Made by a program: the position numbers and the translations under genes. Positions 50,038-58,826 of a DNA stretch of 59,293 bases are shown in pieces; the stretch's first letter is position 1, and each line of letters begins with the position of its first letter. A model generated the notes under the pieces. The model saw nothing but the letters and a program-made list of their open reading frames with translations, searched no databases and was not told the DNA's origin. Source of the DNA: CAZJWR01 sp964549765 (GTDB taxonomy: Bacteria; Zixibacteria; MSB-5A5; GN15; JAAZOE01); NCBI GenBank assembly GCA_964549765.1, contig CAZJWR010000020.1, positions 1 through 59,293 of the forward strand, read 5' to 3'.

Positions 50038-50577
50038 TTATGCGATGGGGCGTCGGGCGACAGTCGATTCTAAATTCCGGGCACATGTGTAGGCCTGCCT
50101 TTCTGCGATGGTGTTCCTATATATAGGCCCCGCGACACAAACTGCATCGATTTGATGGCATTTTGGATGGCATTGTTTGGGGAACGCGATATTAAAGCGG
50201 GAACCCACCCTCGATTTCACCCCGCCAAGCGGGACGAAATCATCGGATGGGCCACCGGTCTGGACGTAAATGTTTTGAGCCGTATGTACAAGATTATCGA
50301 ATTCCTTATTGCCAGCAACGATCATTTTATGGTCAGATCCCATTATACCTATACCATAGGTGTTGTTCGTGCTAATCTCATCCGCGGAGCTTACAACCTT
50401 TGTTATGCCAAGAGAATATAATTGACCGTAATAGCTATCTGCTCCGAGTCCTGCAGTATCGTCCTGCCCGCTAAGAACCTGATAGGGATCAATAAATCCT
50501 ACCTTCTGAAATTGCCCCGCGACCACGTGCGAACCAATTAGAAGGGAAAATGCCAAAAGAAAGCATTTCGACTTCAT
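50038..50577 (-). CDS. Exported hypothetical protein, possibly truncated
   Basis: A 179-residue ORF with a signal peptide (about residues 1-21, LLAFSLLIGSHVVAG), then FIDPYQVLSGQDDTAGLGADS and a low-complexity-free beta-like region to about residue 120. The last 55 residues lose this character and are rich in Cys, Arg and Ala (ERQAYTCARNLE), suggesting the original reading frame was cut or shifted and the end is random. It follows the FG-GAP gene by 34 nt with AGAGGTAA as ribosome binding site. AT-richer than the surrounding genome. No family recognised. Confidence 0.5.
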   Translation of the reverse strand: MKSKCFLLAFSLLIGSHVVAGQFQKVGFIDPYQVLSGQDDTAGLGADSYYGQLYSLGITKVVSSADEISTNNTYGIGIMGSDHKMIVAGNKEFDNLVHTAQNIYVQTGGPSDDFVPLGGVKSRVGSRFNIAFPKQCHPKCHQIDAVCVAGPIYRNTIAERQAYTCARNLESTVARRPIA

Positions 50578-50611
50578 AGTTACCTCTTTACTCCTTGGAC
50601 ACGTTATCAGT

Positions 50612-52222
50612 CTATCTGATAACGATTAGTTTTTTTGCCTCTTGGACACCTCCCGCATTCAATTGATAAAAATATAATCCCGATGCCACAGGATGCCCAT
50701 ATCGGTCGGTACCATTCCACTCAACGTGATGTGCGCCGGCAGGAAGGACCGAATGAACAAGCGTAGTAATGACTTCGCCGATCGAATTATACACAGATAT
50801 TTCAGCGTAATTGCGGCTTGATAGCCAAAATTCGATTGTTGTTGCTGGATTGAACGGATTTGGATAATTCTGATTCAAACCGATCCGCCCATGTTCAGGG
50901 ACTAATTGATTATCATGGGTATCTACAATTAGGCTTTCAGATCCCGCAACAACGAACACGTCATAGGGATTGTAATTGATCAAGAAATTCGTGCATGAAA
51001 ACATAAAATCATCAATCCCATCGCCGTTAAAATCTCCAATATTCGAAATATTATATCCAATATCATCGAGAAATACAGGTGGCAGATCATCGCTCGTGAT
51101 GATTTCATCGAAATTTGGATCGCCGCCGGGACCTCCCAGGAATAAAAATAGCATCCCTTCCCAAGATCCGGCCCCGCCGCAGGCAAAGTCATCAAAGCCG
51201 TCATTATTGATATCACCAACCGCAGATACAATTCGTCCCTCAGCATTCAATGCCCTGTCGGGCAACGTATCGGCGTTGGGCCCGCAAAAATATACTAATG
51301 GAAAGTATCCTCCAGTATCTGCGACGTAGACGACCCCCAAATCATTCCAGCCGTCGTTGTTAATATCCGTTATATTTGCTACCTTATAAGGGAAGCTGCG
51401 AAGTCTGATATTAAATTGTTCTATAGGGGGAGCAAGAACCAAGTTCGGCAGGCTGTCAAAATCGGGACCAAAAAAGATATCAATATAACCGCTCGTATCG
51501 ACTTGGCCATTTATTCCTGCGCAAATATCTAAATGGCCGTCTCCATTATAATCTATCAATGTTAGGCCTGATACTAACCATATGTGCGATAGCACAAAGG
51601 ACCAATCCGTCAACTTATCGATTATAGGACAACCAGAATAGAATCGGATTGACTGTCGTGAGCCGTCTTCAAGCACTACTAAATCCGCATAGCCGTCGTC
51701 ATCAATGTATGCAACCCGGTTGAAAAAGCGAAAATAGGCTCCAATCGTGTCGGAGAAAAGAGAATCGAAGGGAGTTGAAGCCAGCGAGTCTCGATAACCT
51801 TCAAAGAAATATAGGCCCCCGCCGGGTTTTCGGATGATTAAATCCCGGATGCCATCACCATTCAGGTCTATCGGAGGAACAGCGCCGTAGTAATCGGGCC
51901 AAAAACCATCCGGCACCGCATCCTTCTCACGACCGCCTAAGAACAGAAAAGTCCCTACGGGGGATCTGGAACTAACCGCAATATCATCATAACCATCGCT
52001 ATTAATGTCGCCCAAAGGTGTGATAATTTCACCGACATTAGATGTAGTGTCCTGGCCCTCGTAGTGGAAAATTATGAGATTTGGATCGGTTAGCCCAGAA
52101 GCCGAATGCAAGTCGCTAGTTGACAGAATCATGAGCGATGATAATATAATGACATCTATAACAATAGTGTAACAAACCCAGCTCGCAAAACACCCCGCAG
52201 GATTTAAATTTATTCGCCCCAT
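50612..52222 (-). CDS. FG-GAP (VCBS) repeat secreted protein with T9SS-type C-terminus
   Basis: A 536-residue secreted protein. After an N-terminal hydrophobic segment it has six or seven FG-GAP/VCBS repeats, each with a DxNxDGxxD calcium loop: LGDINSDGYDDIAVSS, DLNGDGIRDLIIR, DYNGDGHLDICAG, DINNDGWNDLGVVY, DINNDGFDDFACGG and DFNGDGIDDFMFS. These predict an integrin-alpha-like propeller. The C-terminal sorting domain carries LNQNYPNPFNPATTIEFWL and ends AKKLIVIR. Codon use is clearly more AT-rich than its neighbours, suggesting transfer. Promoter at 52244-52271. Confidence 0.87.
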   Translation of the reverse strand: MGRINLNPAGCFASWVCYTIVIDVIILSSLMILSTSDLHSASGLTDPNLIIFHYEGQDTTSNVGEIITPLGDINSDGYDDIAVSSRSPVGTFLFLGGREKDAVPDGFWPDYYGAVPPIDLNGDGIRDLIIRKPGGGLYFFEGYRDSLASTPFDSLFSDTIGAYFRFFNRVAYIDDDGYADLVVLEDGSRQSIRFYSGCPIIDKLTDWSFVLSHIWLVSGLTLIDYNGDGHLDICAGINGQVDTSGYIDIFFGPDFDSLPNLVLAPPIEQFNIRLRSFPYKVANITDINNDGWNDLGVVYVADTGGYFPLVYFCGPNADTLPDRALNAEGRIVSAVGDINNDGFDDFACGGAGSWEGMLFLFLGGPGGDPNFDEIITSDDLPPVFLDDIGYNISNIGDFNGDGIDDFMFSCTNFLINYNPYDVFVVAGSESLIVDTHDNQLVPEHGRIGLNQNYPNPFNPATTIEFWLSSRNYAEISVYNSIGEVITTLVHSVLPAGAHHVEWNGTDRYGHPVASGLYFYQLNAGGVQEAKKLIVIR

Positions 52223-52243
52223 TGGCCCTCCTTGGACAATATT

Positions 52244-52271
52244 GATATATATTAGCGCTAACCGATGTCAA
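52244..52271 (-). promoter_or_regulatory. Promoter of the FG-GAP gene at the island boundary
   Basis: On the - strand TTGACA (52271-52266), 16 nt, TATATC (52249-52244), then AAGGAGGG before ATG 52222. The -35 lies 4 nt beyond the last codon that still matches kynureninase. Confidence 0.6.
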
Positions 52272-52274
52272 GAG

Positions 52275-52538
52275 GATTTTTTCGCCCAAAAGCGAGGCGT
52301 CATACCACCCGGCGTTCCATCCCCGGATAAGATCGCGGCCCCATTGGGAATCAACCACGGATCGTATATGCGCCGCTGTCCGTTTGGGCAGCCGTCCCAG
52401 CGAATTGCCATCGGCGTATATCAGATCGGGATCATCGATGACGAATTCATCTCGGAACGACGCCAGCGGGTCGACGTTATCAAGTCTCTGCGCAAAGGCG
52501 CGGTTGCTTTCGAGTTTATTATCATGCCCCGGCATCAT
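52275..52538 (-). pseudogene. kynU: Truncated kynureninase (N-terminal 88 codons)
   Basis: The reading frame from ATG 52538 matches the N-terminus of kynureninase: LASFRDEFVI, LIYADGNSLGRLPKRTA and WGRDLIRGWNAGWYDASLL. Full-length enzymes have about 400 residues and use PLP to cleave kynurenine. Homology stops at GEKI (near 52275). Beyond that the frame runs 52 more codons through the promoter and start of the FG-GAP gene before a stop at 52116. The PLP domain and the rest of the gene are absent from the window. It begins 6 nt after znuB on the same strand. Probably inactivated by arrival of the island. Confidence 0.75.
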
Positions 52539-52543
52539 TCATC

Positions 52544-53398
52544 CTAATGATCGGCGCGGCGAAAACGAACGAATCGCGCGAAAATCGTCGCCAGAATGTA
52601 CGACACACCGGCCAAAACAATTATGGTCGCGCCCGCGGGCAGATTGGGGCCGTAACTGACGGCGACACCGAAGGTGGTAAACAGGAGGCTGCAGATTGTC
52701 GCCACGACCATCATGCGTCCCAGCGTCTTGGTGAAATGCCCGGCCACCGCCGCCGGGAGGGTGATCAAAGCGATGACCATGATGATGCCGACGACCGTCA
52801 CCAAAAGTACAACCGTAAGGGCTGTCAGGCACAGCAGAAGGATATAGAACAGCTTGACATTGACGCCGCGCAGCCGCGCGAATTCCTCGTCGAAGCAGAC
52901 CGCTTGCAATTGATTATAGAAAAGAAGTCCGGTCAAAACGACAAGCAGATCGAGGGCGCCGATCAGCCACAGGTCGCCGGGGGTGACCATGAGGATGTTG
53001 CCGAATAGATAGCTCATCAGATCCTGGTTGTAGCCGGGCGTTTGCGCGATAAACAGCACGCCGACGGCCATACCGATGGCCCAGAGCGCGCCGATCACGG
53101 TATCCTCGCGCTGGCGGGCGTGAAAGCTGACCAAGGCGATGATGACGGCGGCGATCAGGGCCGATATGATGGCGCCATAGAGCGGTTCAAACCATGTCCA
53201 TCCATGAACGACCTGCATATAGTGAGCCACGCCCATGCCGCCGAGAATGAAATGCGCGATGGCTCCGGCGACATAGCTGATGCGCCGCGCGACGACATAG
53301 CTACCGACGACACCGCAGGCGATAGAGGCCAGCACGCCGGTAAGCAGCGCATATTGCAGGAATGAATATTGCCCGACGGCATGGATAAAATCACCCAT
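52544..53398 (-). CDS. znuB: Metal ABC transporter permease (ZnuB-like)
   Basis: A 284-residue polytopic permease of the ABC-3 family (ZnuB/MntB/TroC). It has eight or so hydrophobic segments, FLQYALLTGVLASIACGVVGSY at the N-terminus, YVAGAIAHFILGGMGVAHYM (conserved SHA-like loop, here AHF), GNILMVTPGDLWLI and ITLPAAVAGHFTKTLGRMM. It forms the membrane channel for Zn2+ or Mn2+ import with the ATPase and binding protein upstream. The start overlaps the end of znuC by 8 nt. Confidence 0.93.
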   Translation of the reverse strand: MGDFIHAVGQYSFLQYALLTGVLASIACGVVGSYVVARRISYVAGAIAHFILGGMGVAHYMQVVHGWTWFEPLYGAIISALIAAVIIALVSFHARQREDTVIGALWAIGMAVGVLFIAQTPGYNQDLMSYLFGNILMVTPGDLWLIGALDLLVVLTGLLFYNQLQAVCFDEEFARLRGVNVKLFYILLLCLTALTVVLLVTVVGIIMVIALITLPAAVAGHFTKTLGRMMVVATICSLLFTTFGVAVSYGPNLPAGATIIVLAGVSYILATIFARFVRFRRADH

Positions 53399-54170
53399 GG
53401 TGCGTGTCCTCGCCGGGGTGGGATTCGTCGATATGGTTGTGCCGGACGTAGCGCACGTAGCCGCCGTAGAGATTGGAAATCATCTCGCCGGTGATTTCTT
53501 GCGGGGGATGTTTGATGACGGTACGATTGACGCACAGGACCGATTTGACATGCGAAGAAACGAAAGCGACGTCGTGCGTAACCATGATGATCGCCAGGCG
53601 GGCGTTGAGTTGATGCAGGAAATCGAGCAGTTCCTCCTGGGCGTGCATATCGACGTGCGCCGTCGGTTCGTCCAGCAGGAGCAGATCGGGCTCGGTGGCA
53701 AGAGCGCGGGCGATCAGCACCCGCTGGCGCTGGCCGCCGGATAGTTCGGAAAAATGCCGGTAGCGGAATTCGGTCAGGCTGCCCTCCTCCAAGGCTCTAT
53801 CGGCGGCTTCGCGGTCGGCGCGGGTGTATCGGCCGGAGCGCACCGATCCGGTCAGACGTCCCATCAGGACGACGTCGATGACTCGTATGGGGAAAAGCAT
53901 ATCGAAATTGAATTGCTGGGAGACATAGCCGACCCGCCGGCGGGCATCGTCAGGCGGGCGGCCGAAGACGCGGATCGCGCCGCGTTTGGGCTTAAGCAAT
54001 CCGATGATGAGTTTCAGAAGCGTTGTTTTGCCGCCGCCGTTGGGCCCGACGACGCTGACAAAATCGAGGGGATCGATGCGGATGTTGACGTTTTCGAGCA
54101 CCGGGGCGCTGTTGTAGGCATATGTCAGGCCGGTGATTTCGACGACGGGAACGGGAGTTTTCTCGGTCAT
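53391..54170 (-). CDS. znuC: Metal ABC transporter ATP-binding protein (ZnuC-like)
   Basis: A 259-residue ATPase with Walker A GPNGGGKTT, Q-loop SQQFNFDMLFP, signature LSGGQRQR, Walker B LLLLDEPTA and switch His in MVTHD. The C-terminal tail ends His/Asp rich (HNHIDESHPGEDTHH), plausible as a metal-responsive or metal-binding tail. The start overlaps the end of znuA by 4 nt. Confidence 0.94.
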   Translation of the reverse strand: MTEKTPVPVVEITGLTYAYNSAPVLENVNIRIDPLDFVSVVGPNGGGKTTLLKLIIGLLKPKRGAIRVFGRPPDDARRRVGYVSQQFNFDMLFPIRVIDVVLMGRLTGSVRSGRYTRADREAADRALEEGSLTEFRYRHFSELSGGQRQRVLIARALATEPDLLLLDEPTAHVDMHAQEELLDFLHQLNARLAIIMVTHDVAFVSSHVKSVLCVNRTVIKHPPQEITGEMISNLYGGYVRYVRHNHIDESHPGEDTHHG

Positions 54171-55111
54171 TTTCTACTCCCCCCGCCAAGGGCGCGGTCG
54201 ATTTTCTGCGCCATATCCATGAGGTTTGCCAGGTAATCGCGGGCCAGCGGGTCGAGCTGGACGACCGGCACGTTTACCTCGCGAGCGATTGCACCGGCCA
54301 TCGTTTCGGCGAACTGCGGCTGGATGAATATCGCCCGGATTTTTTCGGCTTTGGCGTTGGCGATCAATTCCGCGAGCTGCCGCGCGCCCGGTTCCTTGCC
54401 TTCGGATTCGATGGCGACCTGGATCAGGCCGTAACGGTCGGCGAAATAACCATACGACGGATGAAAGACATAGAAGCGCGAACCTTTGATCGGCGCCAGA
54501 AGATCGGCGATGGCGGCATCCACCGAATCGAGGTCATGCCGGAAGGATTGCAGGTTCGATTCATACGTTTCGGCATGTCCCGGGTCGAGGCGTTTTAATT
54601 CGTCGCAGATGGTCCCGGCCTGGATTTTCACCAGTTCCGGATCGAGCCAGATATGCGGGTCGGGCGCGCCTTTTTCGTGGTCGTGGCCGTCGGATGCGTC
54701 GCCGGATTGAAAAAATCGTAGACGGATGCCTTTTTGCGTCGGGACGATTTTTAAATTCGGAATCAGATTGGCGAGTTTTTCCATAAGCCGGGTTTCGAAC
54801 GGCATACCGACAGTAAAATAGACGTTGGCGTCGGATAATCCGGCGATCTGCTTTGGAGTCGGCTCATACGTCGCCGGTGATTTCCCCGGCCCGACCAATA
54901 CCGATACGGTCACATGATTTCCGCCGACCCGTTCGACAAAATACGCCTGAGGCAGGATACTGACGAAGGCATTGATGCCGGGAGCGTCACCTGCCGGGGT
55001 TTCGCCTGCGGCCATGGCCGGCGATCCCGCCGCTATGACGATTAATAAGACAGCCAGGCGCGGGAGGCAGCCCATCGCATACTGTCTGGACTTTTTCAAT
55101 CCATATAACAT
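54167..55111 (-). CDS. znuA: Metal ABC transporter substrate-binding protein (ZnuA-like)
   Basis: A 314-residue periplasmic cluster A-I binding protein. The signal peptide (about 1-35) ends AGSPAMAAGE. Family motifs are FVSILPQAYFVERVGG, GKSPATYEPTPKQI, a short His/Asp loop GDASDGHDHEKGAPDPHIWLD (typical zinc-chaperone loop region, with the binding His in HIWLD), FHPSYGYFADRYG and IFIQPQF. Because the loop is short and the first ligand is SPATYEP rather than DPHxYEP, manganese or another metal is possible. ATG 55111 follows the regulator's stop by 1 nt (TAATATG). Confidence 0.9.
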   Translation of the reverse strand: MLYGLKKSRQYAMGCLPRLAVLLIVIAAGSPAMAAGETPAGDAPGINAFVSILPQAYFVERVGGNHVTVSVLVGPGKSPATYEPTPKQIAGLSDANVYFTVGMPFETRLMEKLANLIPNLKIVPTQKGIRLRFFQSGDASDGHDHEKGAPDPHIWLDPELVKIQAGTICDELKRLDPGHAETYESNLQSFRHDLDSVDAAIADLLAPIKGSRFYVFHPSYGYFADRYGLIQVAIESEGKEPGARQLAELIANAKAEKIRAIFIQPQFAETMAGAIAREVNVPVVQLDPLARDYLANLMDMAQKIDRALGGGSRK

Positions 55112-55112
55112 A

Positions 55113-55391
55113 TTACCCCGCAGACGGTTTCGTTTGCTCGTGGGAGCACGTGAGATAGATTTCGTGGCAGTCATGGCAGCGCCGGATGGTATGGCCTTCG
55201 GCGAAACTGTCCCAGTGTTGTTTTTGGCCGGGGGTCAAAAAGCCCGCCCCCTGGCATAGGGGACAGATATTATCCAAAGCCGCCAGAACCGCAGAGCGAA
55301 TAAACCGGGAGCGGTTGGGGATATCCTTGAGCGCCTCCGAAAGAGCCGCATCTACTTTGAACGTAATAACTTCCGATTTGGCGTTTTTCAT
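55113..55391 (-). CDS. Ribbon-helix-helix regulator with Cys-pair metal-binding tail
   Basis: A 92-residue protein. The N-terminus is a CopG/NikR-like ribbon-helix-helix: SEVITFKVDAALSEALKDI and NRSRFIRSAVLAAL (about 5-42). The C-terminal half carries two Cys pairs plus extra ligands: CPLCQGAGFL (about 45-54) and RRCHDCHEIYLTCSHE. It is a plausible metal-sensing tail. It is the first gene of the znuACB operon and has a perfect palindrome in its promoter, so autoregulated metal control is likely (inference). SD AAGGAT. Confidence 0.82.
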   Translation of the reverse strand: MKNAKSEVITFKVDAALSEALKDIPNRSRFIRSAVLAALDNICPLCQGAGFLTPGQKQHWDSFAEGHTIRRCHDCHEIYLTCSHEQTKPSAG

Positions 55392-55421
55392 ACCGGAATC
55401 CTTTTGGAAATGATACGCAGG

Positions 55422-55451
55422 ATAATATTACTTTGTAATACCTTTTGTCAA
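55422..55451 (-). promoter_or_regulatory. Promoter of the znu operon
   Basis: On the - strand TTGACA (55451-55446), 18 nt, TATTAT (55427-55422). Start of transcription falls near 55415, about 24 nt before the regulator ATG. The palindromic operator at 55426-55440 sits in its spacer and touches the -10. Confidence 0.6.
55426..55440. promoter_or_regulatory. Perfect palindromic operator in the znu promoter
   Basis: TATTAC-TTT-GTAATA: a perfect 6+6 inverted repeat with a 3-nt centre, placed between -35 and -10. RHH proteins bind such short palindromes, so binding here would block RNA polymerase. Confidence 0.6.
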
Positions 55452-55561
55452 CCGAATTATGCCGCCGGGGGCACAAAATCGCGGCGAAGACGTTTCAACG
55501 GTATACGATTTGGTACCGTATAGGTACCGGTTGCAAAAAACACGGGAAAGGACTATTCGCG

Positions 55562-56260
55562 ATGATAAATATAAGAAAGTCTGAAGACCGCGGTCATTTC
55601 GACCACGGTTGGCTGGACACCTATCATACCTTTTCATTTGCGGACTACTACGATCCGGAACATATGAGTTTCCGCACCTTGCGGGTTATCAATGAAGACC
55701 GGGTTGAACCGGAGAAGGGTTTCGGCAAACATCCTCACCGGGAGATGGAGATTATCACCTATGTACTCGAAGGCGAACTGACTCATCATGACAGCATGGG
55801 AAATGGGTCGGTGATCAAGTCCGGCGAGGTTCAGCGCATGAGCGCCGGGACCGGAATCGAGCACAGCGAGGAAAACAATTCGCCGACGGACGAAGTGCAT
55901 CTTCTGCAAATATGGATTCGGCCCAACGAGAAGGGCCTGACGCCGGAATACGAGCAGAAAAGCATCCCGGAGAAGGCCGAAAAGAACAAACTGTATCTGA
56001 TCGCGTCCCCGGTGGGCGGGGACGGTTCGCTGAAGATTCATCAGGATGTGAAGTTATTTAGCGCGGTCATCGACGCCGGAAAAGAGGTCGAATTTGAACT
56101 CGAAAAGGATCGTCACGCCTGGGTACAGGTGGCGCGGGGGACGGTTGACCTCAACGGCAATCAGCTAAGACAGGGCGACGGCGCGGCGGTCAGCAAGGAG
56201 ATCAAGCTGACGATCTCCGCCGACGAAAACGCCGAAATATTGTTGTTCGATCTGGCGTGA
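55562..56260 (+). CDS. Pirin-family cupin protein
   Basis: A 232-residue bicupin of the pirin/YhaK type: MINIRKSEDRGHFDHGWLDT opening, GFGKHPHREMEIITYVLEGE with the metal-binding His pair and Glu (about H56, H58, E62), RMSAGTGIEHSEENN with the fourth His, and LLQIWIRPNEKG. Relatives bind iron and some have quercetinase activity; the physiological role varies. ATG 55562 is chosen because GAAAGGA precedes it and the family begins with this motif. Divergent from the znu operon. Confidence 0.93.
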   Translation: MINIRKSEDRGHFDHGWLDTYHTFSFADYYDPEHMSFRTLRVINEDRVEPEKGFGKHPHREMEIITYVLEGELTHHDSMGNGSVIKSGEVQRMSAGTGIEHSEENNSPTDEVHLLQIWIRPNEKGLTPEYEQKSIPEKAEKNKLYLIASPVGGDGSLKIHQDVKLFSAVIDAGKEVEFELEKDRHAWVQVARGTVDLNGNQLRQGDGAAVSKEIKLTISADENAEILLFDLA

Positions 56261-56392
56261 TATCTCGCTTTGTAGACAATCAGACAAATATGACGCGGCG
56301 GGGATGGGACCCGCCGCGCCTGAGGGGGGATGGCAGGTAAGGACGCTCTACGCAGTCCGCTCTCTCCTTGTTGTTTTTATAGCAGGCTTCCC

Positions 56393-57408
56393 TTACAGCC
56401 GTTGCCGCAGGTGGCGGGATTCGGCGATCATGTTCGACAAAAACGGTTCCCGGCTGCNNNNNNNNNNNNNNNNNNNNNNNNNNNNNNNNNNNNNNNNNNN
56501 NNNNNNNNNNNNNNNNNNNNNNNNNNNNNNNNNNNNNNNNNNNNNNNNNNNNNNNNNTGCCGCAGGTGGCGGGATTCGGCGATCATGTTCGACAAAAACG
56601 GTTCCCGGCTGCGCCCGATGGCGTCTTTCAGCACGTTCAGTTCCATGATCAGATCCTCAATCGCGCACACCACGTTGCGACGGTTAGTCAAAAACATATC
56701 CCGCGTCAAATCCGGCGATGACGCCGCCACCCGCGCCGCGCTTTTGAAACTGCCGCCGATCAGATCAGGCAACGCATGGTAGGTCTCTGACCGCCTTATG
56801 GCTACGCGCGTCAGCGCCACCGCAAGTGCATACGGCAGATGACTGGTCGCGGCGATTATGCGGTCGTGCTCTTCGGGCGACATCACCACCGGGGTGGCGT
56901 CGATCGATTCCACCAAATGGGTGACGGTTTTCATCCAACCATTATCGGCGTGGGCGATCGGCGTCAGCACAAACGCACATCCGGCAAACTTGCCAGCCGA
57001 GGCGGCATCGATTCCGGCACCTTCATCGCCGGCCATGGGATGCCCGCCGATATACGTAACGGCCCGTTCCTGCCGCGCCACCAGTTGCACGATGTCGCCC
57101 TTAGTGCCGGCAACGTCCATAATCGCGGCGCCATCGCGGATCATCCGGCATACGGTTGGGGTAATCCGGATAATCTCGCGAATCGGCACCGCCGAAATAA
57201 CCAGGTCCGCCGCCGACAACGCTTCCTCGAGCGATGTCGCGGCTTCATCGATGATGCCCATCTCCTCGGCCTTGTCCATAACTTTCGGATCGACGTCGTA
57301 GCCAACCACGCGCCGAACAATCCGTCGCCCGGTCAGATCCATCGCCAGCGAGCCGCCGATCTGGCCCAAGCCAATGATCAGCACATCCAATTCATTCAAC
57401 TTCTTCAT
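56393..57408 (-). CDS. tyrA: Prephenate dehydrogenase, C-terminus split by a false gap
   Basis: A roughly 290-residue NAD(P)-dependent enzyme that turns prephenate into 4-hydroxyphenylpyruvate for tyrosine. The Rossmann motif is VLIIGLGQIGGSLAMDL. Others are VGYDVDPKVMDKAEEMGIID, GGHPMAGDEGAGIDAA, CAFVLTPI, and VMSPEEHDRIIAATSHLPYALA with the catalytic His. One hundred N (56458-56557) lie near the C-terminus, but the same 55 nt flank the gap. Merging the copies gives an intact end, SRHLRQRL and TAA at 56395-56393. ATGA overlap with the DAHP synthase gene: third gene of the aro operon. Confidence 0.93.
56458..56557. other. Assembly gap (100 N), probably false
   Basis: The 55 nt before the gap (56403-56457) and after it (56558-56612) are identical. 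Contig ends overlap, and the N run is a scaffolding artefact. Confidence 0.9.
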
Positions 57409-58409
57409 AGCCGTCTCCCTACTGCTTCGGATATCTTTATCAAATCACGCATTAATTCCGTGAATTCTTTCGGGCGGAGACTCTGCACGCCGTCCGACAG
57501 CGCCTTTTCCGGATCAGGATGCACCTCGATAATAAGTCCGGCGGCGATGGCGCTCCGCGACACCGGCGCGACAAGTTCGCGTTTGCCGGTGGCGTGGCTG
57601 GGGTCGACGATCACCGGCAGATGACTCAGATTCTTGATCAGAGGCACGGCGGCGATATCGAGCGTGTTGCGGGTGTAGGTCTCGAAACTGCGGATACCCC
57701 GTTCGCACAGGATGACATTGGGATTGCCGTTGGCGAGGATATACTCGGCCGACATCAAGAGTTCCTCGACCGTCGACATCATACCGCGTTTTAACAGCAC
57801 CGGGCGATGCGATTTGCCGACCGCCTCCAGAAGCGAAAAATTCTGCATATTGCGCGCTCCGATCTGCAGGATATCGGCGTAGGTCGCCACCAAATCGACC
57901 ATACTCGGCGACATTACCTCGGTCACAACCGCCAGGCCATATTTATCGGCGGCTTCGCGGAGTATTTCCAATCCTTTCTCCTTGAGACCCTGAAAACTGT
58001 ATGGCGACGTGCGCGGCTTGAAGGCGCCGCCACGGAGTATTTTCGCCCCCGACGCCGCCACCGCTTCGGCGGCGGCCATCATTTGCTCCCGGCTTTCCAC
58101 GGCGCACGGCCCGGCCATGACGACAACTTCCTCGCTGCCGATACGAGCGCCGTTGACTGTTACGATCGACGTTTCTGCTCTGAATTCTCGGCTGGCCAGT
58201 TTAAACGGTTTGAGGATCGGGATGACACTCTCGACCCCCGGCAGTACCAGAAACACCTGTGGATCGACTTTCCGCCGGTTGCCGACGACGCCCACGATGG
58301 TCCGTTTTTCTCCTCGCGAGAGGTGCGGCGCAAAGCCGAGTTCCCGGATTTTGTCCAGGACGACGCCGGTCTGGGCCTCGCTGGCCCCGGATTGCATAAC
58401 GACGATCAT
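57405..58409 (-). CDS. aroF: 3-deoxy-7-phosphoheptulonate synthase (DAHP synthase, type I-beta)
   Basis: A 334-residue enzyme condensing PEP and erythrose 4-phosphate, the first step of the shikimate pathway. An N-terminal ferredoxin-like regulatory domain (about 1-70, MIVVMQSGASEAQTG to FLVLPGVESV) precedes the barrel. Barrel motifs are VVVMAGPCAVESREQM, RGGAFKPRTSPYSFQG, LQIGARNMQNFSLL, VLLKRGMMST, CERGIRSFETYTRNTLD and VIVDPSHATGKRE. ATG 58409 with GGAGG upstream is preferred over the long extension. Overlaps aroH by 4 nt (ATGA). Confidence 0.96.
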   Translation of the reverse strand: MIVVMQSGASEAQTGVVLDKIRELGFAPHLSRGEKRTIVGVVGNRRKVDPQVFLVLPGVESVIPILKPFKLASREFRAETSIVTVNGARIGSEEVVVMAGPCAVESREQMMAAAEAVAASGAKILRGGAFKPRTSPYSFQGLKEKGLEILREAADKYGLAVVTEVMSPSMVDLVATYADILQIGARNMQNFSLLEAVGKSHRPVLLKRGMMSTVEELLMSAEYILANGNPNVILCERGIRSFETYTRNTLDIAAVPLIKNLSHLPVIVDPSHATGKRELVAPVSRSAIAAGLIIEVHPDPEKALSDGVQSLRPKEFTELMRDLIKISEAVGRRL

Positions 58410-58783
58410 TGCAATATACCTCCATTGATGTCGGGCCGGAGCCGCGCGGTTTCGCCCAGGTATTGATGTCGAATGTCTTTTTGCGCTCTTTCGGTGTTGA
58501 CGTGCATGAGCACGCGGATGACGCCGGTCATGCTGCCGGGGACTTTCATTTCGTGCGCGCACAGAAGCGGCACCGTCACCCAGCCCATCTCGCGGGCGGC
58601 GTAGGCGGGATAATCGGCGTCGAGATCACCGGTCGCCGTAAAAAAGACACTGGCGATATCGCCGACGGACACCTCGTTGGCGTCAATTATGGCCCGGAGG
58701 AGGCTCTGCGTGGCCTTGAAAATGTTCTCCCGCGTGTTACTATCCACCTTGACCGCCCCCCTGATTCCGCGTGTCATGCTCAT
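58406..58783 (-). CDS. aroH: Monofunctional chorismate mutase (AroH class)
   Basis: A 125-residue AroH-type chorismate mutase, converting chorismate to prephenate. It has RGIRGAVKVDSNTRENIFKA, then SVFFTATGDLDADYPAYAAR with the catalytic Arg near AAREMGW, VPLLCAHEMKVPGSM and VLMHVNTERAQKDIRHQYL. Homotrimeric in the family. ATG 58783 is chosen with GAAAGGG upstream. First structural gene of aroH-aroF-tyrA, placed 63 nt after the attenuator terminator. Confidence 0.95.
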   Translation of the reverse strand: MSMTRGIRGAVKVDSNTRENIFKATQSLLRAIIDANEVSVGDIASVFFTATGDLDADYPAYAAREMGWVTVPLLCAHEMKVPGSMTGVIRVLMHVNTERAQKDIRHQYLGETARLRPDINGGILQ

Positions 58784-58826
58784 GGTGTAACCCTTTCGTG
58801 TTTCGAGCCGGTTATTTCGGTTTTTG

